6,042 nt of DNA from Salibacteraceae bacterium (GTDB taxonomy: Bacteria; Bacteroidota; Bacteroidia; Flavobacteriales_G; Salibacteraceae). This document shows, piece after piece, positions 1 to 5,530 of the stretch. The notes under the pieces were generated by a model. The model was not told the origin of the DNA, did no database searches, and saw nothing but the letters and a program-made list of their open reading frames with translations. Positions within the stretch are counted from its first letter, which is position 1; every line of letters begins with the position of its first letter. The DNA is taken from the NCBI GenBank assembly GCA_023262195.1, contig JALRDM010000133.1, forward strand, positions 1-6,042, in the 5' to 3' direction. Both the position numbers and the translations under genes were made by a program.

Positions 1-447
1 GCCAAAGCAAAATTTGTAGAAGACAACACCCATAGTCTGCTATTGGCGAGTACAATCTACAAGCTTTTCCCTGAGGCCAAAATGATCCATATGGTTCGCG
101 ACCCAAGAGATGTAATTGCTTCTTTAATGCGCCAAAAATGGGCCCCAAGTGAATTATCGCAAACCATTGCCTGGTACAATAGTGTGATGCAAACTTGGAA
201 TCAACAAAAGCACTCGATCAATCCTCGATTCTACATAGAAATCCGACTAGAGGATCTAATAGAAAACGGAATAAATGTCTGCAAGAAAATCGAAAACCAC
301 ATTGGAATCGATGTAACTGGTTGCATAGAAAGCATGGATTTTTCTAATGGAAATATCGGGCGACATTTAAAAGAATTGAGTTCAAAACAGATTGATGAAA
401 TTAACTCGAGTGTAAAGTATGCATTGGAACAATACGGTTATCGATGA
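1..447 (+). CDS. Sulfotransferase family protein, 5' end outside window
   Basis: The frame is open from base 1, so this is the C-terminal 148 residues of a longer protein; the TTG at 43 is an internal leucine codon, not a start. The piece reads VEDNTHSLLLASTIYKLFP, then AKMIHMVRDPRDVIAS, the arrangement seen in PAPS-dependent sulfotransferases (Sulfotransfer_1/3 type). The RDPRDV-x3-S segment is the 3'-phosphate-binding motif, with its Arg and Ser present. A later IRLEDLIENG matches the family's 'YEDL' segment, and the C-terminus ends in the familiar QYGYR. The N-terminal 5'-phosphosulfate loop (GxPKsGTT type) must lie upstream and cannot be checked. The family moves sulfate from PAPS to a hydroxyl or amine. 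In this polysaccharide context the acceptor is inferred to be a surface glycan or its precursor, but lipid or small-molecule acceptors are not excluded. The stop codon overlaps the start of the next sulfotransferase gene (ATGA), implying one transcript and translational coupling. Confidence 0.85.
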   Translation, partial: AKAKFVEDNTHSLLLASTIYKLFPEAKMIHMVRDPRDVIASLMRQKWAPSELSQTIAWYNSVMQTWNQQKHSINPRFYIEIRLEDLIENGINVCKKIENHIGIDVTGCIESMDFSNGNIGRHLKELSSKQIDEINSSVKYALEQYGYR

Positions 448-1343
448 AGACCATAACCTTTCACATTGGGTACGCGAAAACGGCCACAACTTTCATGCAA
501 GAGCATGTATATCCCATGCTTGCTAATGTAAATTATGTAGGGCGGTTTGTCGATAAGTTCGGTGATGAACGCGACAATCTGCCATGGGTGTATGAATTTG
601 CTGAGAAACTCAAGCTAGACAAAGACCAACTACTTAGTTCACTGAATCCTTCTGCGATTCAAAATCACCTCATTTCCCACGAAGTTCTAATGAGACCGTA
701 CAAGCTAGATAAGGCTCTGGAGTTGCTTGCCAGTCTCAATGATAAAAACACCAAAGTGAAGGTGGTACTATCAATAAGGAACCCATTAAATCTGGTGTTT
801 TCTCGATACGTACATGATATCATGACTGGAGTTTTTGGAACCTATGCGCTCAAAGATGCGCTGGACTATGAAGGGACTACAGAATGTATTTGGCCAATGT
901 GTAGTAATGGAATCGTAAATAAGCTTTGGAGAAAATCGCCATTTAATGGTGGATCTTGTCTGTGCAATAAGTATAAGCTAAAGACAATCAATGTCCCGTA
1001 TTACAATCTAAGTTTGATGCACGACAAACTGACCACAACCTTTGGTAAAGAAAACGTGCACTTTCTCATTTTGGAAAGACTTAAGGAGGAGCAATCAAAA
1101 GAGATTGATCGGTTATGTAATTTCCTATCCAATGAAGTAAACACAGTTTCTATAAATCATGAGCTTTTGGGAGCCCCAAACAACTCAAATAAACGAAGTG
1201 ATCTAGAAATTTATAAAAGACTCATGGCTGAAAATGAATCTAATGGTGTACTAACGCATCTCGAGAAATATTTCAATTCAGCCAACGAAGAATTCGCGCG
1301 TAAGACCCAATTTGCTGAGTTAAAACCGCTAGGTTACTTCTAA
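444..1343 (+). CDS. Sulfotransferase-like protein (299 aa)
   Basis: This is a complete gene of typical length for a single-domain sulfotransferase. Residues 7-17 (HIGYAKTATTF) correspond to the PAPS 5'-phosphosulfate loop, with Lys12 and Thr13/15/16 in the expected places. Residues 106-121 (KVVLSIRNPLNLVFSR) supply the 3'-phosphate motif, with Arg112 and Ser120. His79-Glu80 lies in a 'HLISHEVLM' segment of the kind that often carries catalytic or substrate residues in glycan sulfotransferases. The C-terminus, with YFNSANEEFA and final LGYF, also matches the family. An insert after the 3' motif carries four cysteines (148, 153, 172, 174), which is unusual. The ATG at 444 lies inside the preceding stop (ATGA), with no Shine-Dalgarno sequence, so it is probably translated by coupling to the upstream sulfotransferase. 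The two proteins are diverged relatives, not recent duplicates, judged by eye. Sulfation of a polysaccharide is inferred from context; the acceptor is unknown. Confidence 0.85.
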   Translation: MKTITFHIGYAKTATTFMQEHVYPMLANVNYVGRFVDKFGDERDNLPWVYEFAEKLKLDKDQLLSSLNPSAIQNHLISHEVLMRPYKLDKALELLASLNDKNTKVKVVLSIRNPLNLVFSRYVHDIMTGVFGTYALKDALDYEGTTECIWPMCSNGIVNKLWRKSPFNGGSCLCNKYKLKTINVPYYNLSLMHDKLTTTFGKENVHFLILERLKEEQSKEIDRLCNFLSNEVNTVSINHELLGAPNNSNKRSDLEIYKRLMAENESNGVLTHLEKYFNSANEEFARKTQFAELKPLGYF

Positions 1344-1357
1344 GCTCAAGTGACTTT
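1344..1357. other. 14-base convergent gene junction
   Basis: The plus-strand sulfotransferase unit and the minus-strand glycosyltransferase/flippase unit end here, with 14 bases between the two stop codons. I found no GC-rich hairpin followed by a T-run on either strand across the junction, so any terminator would have to lie inside the coding ends or act by another mechanism. Overlapping transcript 3' ends are likely. Confidence 0.7.
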
Positions 1358-2854
1358 TTAGAACTTCAATGTTTTTCTAGCTCTTGCAAGTATATCTAGC
1401 ACTAGCTGATTAAGATCCTCCGATATTTTAAAATAAAACAGTGGGACGAACATGACCACTGATACCACAATGGATTTAATAAGAATTGAGAATGCAAAAT
1501 GCATAGCTGGAAGTTCAAAACTCGATCCAATAATCATCCCGGCAAGTAGAACCAGAAAAGCAACTAAATTCCTAGTAGTGAACGGGTTTAGTTGTTCTTT
1601 GCTCAGCAAAAAGAAGAAACGAATTACGTTGTAAAACAGCCTAGCCAAGAAAGTTCCAAGGGCAGCTCCCACCAAGCCCATAGTTGGGATAAAAATTAGG
1701 TTAAATACTATCATTAGACCTATGAGTACAATTCCTGATACGGTATTGAACCAATAATGCTTCGACACCATTAATATATCGCCATTTAAACCAAAAGAGA
1801 GGCTAACAAAGCGAGACAGCATAAGAAAGAGTATGGCATATACGCCCGATGAATAGTTATCATCGACCAGCATCAAAATCTCATTAATATTTACCCATAC
1901 CAAGACAAAAAGGCCACCGGTGAGGATGAGATTAATTAGGGTACTCTGGGCATATACCTTCTCTACTTTGGCTCGTTGTTTACTCTTCCAATATTTCGAT
2001 ATCAGTGGCGTTAGGATTCGATTCATCGATATTGATGGAATCACGACTACTCCACTAAGGTGATTCGCAACAGCATAGACAGCCACACTCTTCAAATCAT
2101 CCATCACCAAGAATCCAATCATGATTTTATCCACATTATTCATCAAGGCAGTATTGGTATTATCCAAGATGGAAAAAGCACCGTAGCGGTAAATCATTCT
2201 TAAAATCCGCCATTTATAGTAGTAGAAGTTCGGCTTTAAGAATAGTTGGCCTAGGTAAATCAGATACACTACCATACATAATATCAACACCAGGTGCACC
2301 GAGCAATAGAACCAAATAAACCCTTCGAGACTCAATAAGTCATAATAATAAGCAAGCGTGGCACCGAGCCAGAGAAGCTTGAGAAGAATGTTATTCAGAA
2401 AAGATGTGAAGCTCGTCTTGAGCAGGGATTTCAAGTAACTATCAAACAACCATGTGGTCACCGTAAGTGCTGTGAGCAAAGGAATTACGATATAAAAAGA
2501 CTTGAAAAGTTCAGAATCCTGATTTGCTACCAACCAATCTTTAATTAGCCAAAATCCTATAGAGGTAACCAGAAATGCAATGGCCACATTAAAAAGCATC
2601 AGCGGCAAGAAGCCGTTATGATCTGCACCTTCTTTGGTTTGAAAAAATGGAAAGAACTTGATAATTACCCGTTGAACACCAAATGAAGAAAGTTGTGCGT
2701 AGATGATCGAAATGGATGCTAATAGCCGAGTGAGTCCAAACTCTTCCGTGGTAAGTAAAATTGGAAAGAGGATTATGACATTAACATAGCCAATTACCTG
2801 GCCGAGGTAATTGAATACAGAATTCTTAATCGCTTGTGACTTGACGATACCCAC
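1358..2854 (-). CDS. Polysaccharide/oligosaccharide flippase, Wzx-like (MATE/MOP superfamily)
   Basis: This 498-residue, strongly hydrophobic protein has about 12 to 14 predicted membrane segments by eye (for example residues 12-34, 85-105, 119-136, 152-171, 177-200, 305-323, 333-355, 370-390, 427-445 and 452-475), with short charged loops between them. Length, even helix distribution and the N-terminal MGIVKSQAIKNSVFNYLG fit bacterial Wzx-type flippases, which move undecaprenyl-linked oligosaccharide units across the inner membrane. The loop near 229-245 (ILDNTNTALMNNVDKIMIG) matches the conserved start of the second helix bundle, where such proteins carry a charged VDKIMIG-like stretch. The start is GTG (complement of 2852-2854), chosen because that N-terminus is conserved in type and the next codon but one upstream is the TGA stop of the glycosyltransferase. 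There is no Shine-Dalgarno sequence, so expression probably depends on coupling to the upstream gene. Substrate specificity cannot be read from sequence. Confidence 0.9.
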   Translation of the reverse strand: MGIVKSQAIKNSVFNYLGQVIGYVNVIILFPILLTTEEFGLTRLLASISIIYAQLSSFGVQRVIIKFFPFFQTKEGADHNGFLPLMLFNVAIAFLVTSIGFWLIKDWLVANQDSELFKSFYIVIPLLTALTVTTWLFDSYLKSLLKTSFTSFLNNILLKLLWLGATLAYYYDLLSLEGFIWFYCSVHLVLILCMVVYLIYLGQLFLKPNFYYYKWRILRMIYRYGAFSILDNTNTALMNNVDKIMIGFLVMDDLKSVAVYAVANHLSGVVVIPSISMNRILTPLISKYWKSKQRAKVEKVYAQSTLINLILTGGLFVLVWVNINEILMLVDDNYSSGVYAILFLMLSRFVSLSFGLNGDILMVSKHYWFNTVSGIVLIGLMIVFNLIFIPTMGLVGAALGTFLARLFYNVIRFFFLLSKEQLNPFTTRNLVAFLVLLAGMIIGSSFELPAMHFAFSILIKSIVVSVVMFVPLFYFKISEDLNQLVLDILARARKTLKF

Positions 2855-2857
2855 TAA

Positions 2858-4720
2858 TCAAGCATTATCATTTGATTGAACACCACCTTCGCTCATAGCC
2901 CTTATTTTTTCTAGCATTCTGAAGCGTACATTTCCATCGATAGAAAAAAGAATTTCGTCAATATAACGTTGGCGCGCTAAAGATTTGTCTTCAAGCCCGG
3001 CAGATAAATGTGAATGTATACAATCCTTTAATGCATCATAACTGTTGCAATGATGAGCTACGCCTTTCTTGATGTAACCTGAACCATCGACTCCGTCATA
3101 ATCCAATACAATCAATTCTTTTTCAAAATACAAGGCCTCGGTGCCCACCGTACTGTAAAAGGTTATGACAACATCACTGAGCGAAATCAAACCATATAAA
3201 TCCCCAGTGACTATTTCAGGTTTAAGACCCAATTGGCGGGCTATTTCTTTAAACGGACTCAGATCGCTCAACTCACGTGGGTGAGGCTTGATAATCACCC
3301 TTAGATTTTCAACTTCTGCTTGAAGCTTAAGAACATCACTTATTAATCGATCACGCAATTCCTGTGAACGCGGCAGATATTGGCTAGCAAAAAGAATGAT
3401 CGTTTGATCTTTATTCCAGTTGGGAAGGAGAAAGGTGGGTTTTTCTTTCTTTAAAGCCGGAATCACATCAGTCCGCACCTGCCCCGTCAGAACCAAAGAA
3501 TCTTGAGGGTAAACCGAATCCGAAGACAATCGATTTTGTGCTCCTTGACCCCAAACTAAGGTTTTGTCCACAAACGGCTTATTCGAGACATCGCTTTCAT
3601 GAAAATTGTAATCAATGTTTTGATGGCTGATGATGCCATGCTGTATTGCATAAGTTGGAATCTTTTTGGCCTTGGCTGCCATTAATATGGGATACTTAGC
3701 AAATGTCCATTCGCTATCGCCACCTACAGTTTTTGGCCTCAAATGATCCATCATTAAAAGTCCAGCTTCAAAGCGAACCACAGCCAAAACTAATTGCCAT
3801 TTCTGTGCGTTCAGCCTATTGTTAAGAAACTGGTAAAAGGGATTTTCATATTGCTCCTGACGATTCTTTCCGACTGTCCTTCTGAATGATGAAATCCGCC
3901 TTCGAGCTTCTGAGTTAAGAAAAGCTTGAATCATGTACCTCTCAAAAAACAGATGACGACTGGCAAACCTTGGTCCACGACTCCATAATGATGCTTTAGG
4001 ATATTTCTTCAATCCAAAATTCTTGAATACAGATACAGTAGTAAAATCGTCTTGTATCCCAACTTCATCGTGGAAATATTGAAAAATTGGGTCGCCCTTT
4101 ATGAGTTTCTTACCGTCAACTTGAAATAGCTTTTGATCAAGAAAGCTCCCATATAAGTATAGATTTTGTGCTTTTCTAGGGCTTTTGATCAGCCCCAGCA
4201 GTGCTCGAAAAATCAGAATTCCAAAATAATGTAAGATAGAACTCAATCCACGAATCGCCCCTTCTGAACCCAACTGACTCCCAAAAACCTTGACCTTTCC
4301 ATCAAAGAATTTAGCGGTCAACTGCGAATTAGCATAAACCAAAACTTCCGCATCATTTTCAAGCTTTGATATTACTTGCTGCGTCCACTCGTATTCCTCA
4401 TAAGTGTCAATTGTTGCCCCATTGAGCTGCCTACGTACGAGATACCATGGGTAAAAACTCTCATTGACACATAACCTATCCAAAACGGAATTTCCACTAG
4501 CGGATAGAGTATGTGCGTATTCATGCATCGTTTCGTGCAATCGCAATTTCATGGCTCTGTGATTCGGCACAGGGACCAGCGTGACATCCACATCTAGATC
4601 CAGAAACCAAGTGTGTAATTCCACATTGAAAACATAAAGCTTAAGGGCATGATGAGCCTCATTCTTTTTAAGACTAGACCATTCAAGGTCATTGGGTTTT
4701 CTGAAGCATACACAATGCAT
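2858..4720 (-). CDS. GT-B-like glycosyltransferase, capsule/sialyltransferase-like, 620 aa
   Basis: The C-terminal half (about 330-600) looks like the nucleotide-binding part of a GT-B enzyme of the capsule-polysaccharide type. It has an AAKAKKIPTYAIQHGIISH segment (348-366), VLTGQVRTD (410-418), IIKPHPRE (476-483) and SDVVITFYSTVGTEAL (515-530), followed by ELIVLDYDG. An HP motif followed by an S-S/T motif is shared by bacterial sialyltransferases, KpsC/KpsS-type Kdo transferases and some CDP-glycerol transferases. I did not find a clear D/E-D/E-G motif of classical sialyltransferases. The N-terminal 330 residues are not recognised; they are soluble apart from a hydrophobic patch at about 164-178. 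The ATG (complement of 4718-4720) is the first usable start, because an in-frame TAG lies four codons upstream. The divergent neighbour makes CMP-nonulosonate-type donors, so a CMP-ulosonic-acid transferase is a reasonable inference, not shown. A distant UDP-GlcNAc 2-epimerase-like fold is the main alternative. Confidence 0.65.
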   Translation of the reverse strand: MHCVCFRKPNDLEWSSLKKNEAHHALKLYVFNVELHTWFLDLDVDVTLVPVPNHRAMKLRLHETMHEYAHTLSASGNSVLDRLCVNESFYPWYLVRRQLNGATIDTYEEYEWTQQVISKLENDAEVLVYANSQLTAKFFDGKVKVFGSQLGSEGAIRGLSSILHYFGILIFRALLGLIKSPRKAQNLYLYGSFLDQKLFQVDGKKLIKGDPIFQYFHDEVGIQDDFTTVSVFKNFGLKKYPKASLWSRGPRFASRHLFFERYMIQAFLNSEARRRISSFRRTVGKNRQEQYENPFYQFLNNRLNAQKWQLVLAVVRFEAGLLMMDHLRPKTVGGDSEWTFAKYPILMAAKAKKIPTYAIQHGIISHQNIDYNFHESDVSNKPFVDKTLVWGQGAQNRLSSDSVYPQDSLVLTGQVRTDVIPALKKEKPTFLLPNWNKDQTIILFASQYLPRSQELRDRLISDVLKLQAEVENLRVIIKPHPRELSDLSPFKEIARQLGLKPEIVTGDLYGLISLSDVVITFYSTVGTEALYFEKELIVLDYDGVDGSGYIKKGVAHHCNSYDALKDCIHSHLSAGLEDKSLARQRYIDEILFSIDGNVRFRMLEKIRAMSEGGVQSNDNA

Positions 4721-4752
4721 AAGGCAATGCTAAAAATAAATTCACTTGCACA

Positions 4753-4781
4753 TTCCATATCGCAATTCCCAAGATGTGGAA
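4753..4781. repeat. Inverted repeat 1 in the divergent intergenic region
   Basis: The left arm TTCCATATC (4753-4761) and right arm GATGTGGAA (4773-4781) are complementary over nine positions, eight Watson-Crick and one G-T, around an 11-base spacer. There is no T-run after it, so it is more likely an operator half-site pair or a leader hairpin than a terminator. With a random 111-base region a repeat of this quality could also occur by chance. Confidence 0.4.
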
Positions 4782-4787
4782 ATAAGC

Positions 4788-4825
4788 ATATTCCCTACCT
4801 TCACGGCCCAATTAAGTAGGGATAT
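4788..4825. repeat. Inverted repeat 2 just upstream of the cytidylyltransferase start
   Basis: The left arm ATATTCCCTACCTT (4788-4801) pairs with the right arm AAGTAGGGATAT (4814-4825). All 12 bases of the right arm pair, with one extra T and one extra C bulged in the left arm, around a 12-base spacer. The right arm ends six bases before the ATG at 4832. In RNA it could fold next to the ribosome entry site of the cytidylyltransferase gene, and in DNA it could be a regulator site. No T-tract follows, so it is not a standard terminator. Confidence 0.5.
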
Positions 4826-4831
4826 TCGAGA

Positions 4832-5530
4832 ATGAAAAAACATCTGTGCATCATTCCCGCGAGGGGAGGCTCAAAACGAATTCCGAGGAAGAACATACTT
4901 CCACTAAATGGAATTCCACTCATCGCATATACCATAAGAGCAGCAAAAAATTCTGGTGTTTTTGATCAGATTGTTTTAAGCACTGAAGATGAAGAAATTG
5001 CTGAAGTGGCACTTAAAGAAGGCATTGTTGTTGATCAGCGTCCTGAGCACATGGCAGGAGATCGAGTCACAAAAGTACAGGTGGTGGAAGAATACATTTA
5101 TCGCCACCAAGCCCAAAATGAGTTTGAAAACGTTTCGGCAATGTTGCCAACCTGTCCATTCAGAACCTCAGACGATGTAAAAAATGCTATTTCCTTATTT
5201 GACAAGCACCCAAACAAAGATTTTATGATTGGAGTAGTGGCATATGACTTCCCCATACAATTGGCGCTTGAAAAAATCGAAGGTGATCAGGTAAAAATGC
5301 TCGATACCAGTGGGTATGTCACTACGCGAAGTCAAAATATTGAAGCTCGATATCATCCAAATGGATCAATATACACGGCCAAGATTGAAGCCTTCTTAAA
5401 AACAAAGACATTTTTTAACGAGACAATGCTGGCCTATGAGATGCCTGCAATTCGCTCATTCGATATCGACTATCCATATCAATTTGAAATTGCCGAAGTT
5501 TTGGCAAAAAAATTATCCAACAATGAATAA
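4832..5530 (+). CDS. CMP-nonulosonate (acylneuraminate-type) cytidylyltransferase
   Basis: This 232-residue protein matches the usual length of single-domain NeuA-type enzymes, which join CTP and a nine-carbon (or related) ulosonic acid to give the CMP-sugar and pyrophosphate in the cytoplasm. Visible motifs are the CTP-binding IIPARGGSKRIPRKN (7-21), STEDEEIAE (50-58), LPTCPFRT (105-112, a variant of QPTSPLR), HPNGSIY (175-181, the NGxIY segment) and FDIDYPYQFEIAE (210-222), whose Asp211 and Asp213 are the expected metal ligands. The ATG at 4832 gives the canonical N-terminus of the family. The PTCPFR variant and the DFPIQLALE segment (139-147) recall PseF-type pseudaminate enzymes, while NGSIY and the DID motif recall NeuA/LegF, so the exact sugar is unresolved and I give no symbol. 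It overlaps the next gene by eight bases, indicating co-expression. Confidence 0.9.
   Translation: MKKHLCIIPARGGSKRIPRKNILPLNGIPLIAYTIRAAKNSGVFDQIVLSTEDEEIAEVALKEGIVVDQRPEHMAGDRVTKVQVVEEYIYRHQAQNEFENVSAMLPTCPFRTSDDVKNAISLFDKHPNKDFMIGVVAYDFPIQLALEKIEGDQVKMLDTSGYVTTRSQNIEARYHPNGSIYTAKIEAFLKTKTFFNETMLAYEMPAIRSFDIDYPYQFEIAEVLAKKLSNNE

Larger units (their letters stand above)
4721..4831. promoter_or_regulatory. Divergent intergenic region between glycosyltransferase and cytidylyltransferase genes
   Basis: These 111 bases separate two genes transcribed away from each other, so promoters for both units should lie here or very close. On the minus strand, TATTTTTA (complement of 4731-4738) resembles the Bacteroidota -7 consensus TAnnTTTG except for its last base, but the nearest upstream TTG is 24 bases away and the leader would be very short, so this is weak. 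I see no convincing -7 element on the plus strand. Two imperfect inverted repeats fill much of the space. No Shine-Dalgarno sequence is evident before either start. Confidence 0.5.

Noticed and set aside
43..447. TTG at position 43 as the start of the first gene
   Set aside because: The frame is open upstream to base 1 and the upstream codons (VEDNTHSLL) match the sulfotransferase family just before the FP-x-AK segment, so the TTG is internal.
1310..1375. Possible bidirectional terminator at the convergent junction
   Set aside because: Candidate pairings such as AAG...CTT around the T-run at 1354-1359 break after three or four base pairs, so no stable hairpin is supported.
1452..1634. Plus-strand open frame of 60 codons
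   Set aside because: It lies wholly antisense within the flippase gene, whose protein is clearly real, and its translation is basic, low in recognisable features and without family resemblance.
2858..4720. Calling the large protein a NeuC-type hydrolysing UDP-GlcNAc 2-epimerase
   Set aside because: It is much longer than the usual roughly 380 residues, and the N-terminal half lacks the family's G-x-R-x-E/KP-style opening. Only the general GT-B-like C-terminal half is shared.
4731..4765. Bacteroidota-type promoter for the minus-strand unit (TATTTTTA with an upstream TTG)
   Set aside because: The -7-like element lacks the final G, the TTG spacing of 24 bases is long, and the leader would be about ten bases. 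It is noted under the intergenic region but not called as a separate feature.
4989..5180. Plus-strand open frame of 63 codons
   Set aside because: It is an out-of-frame shadow inside the cytidylyltransferase gene, spanning conserved motifs of the real frame.
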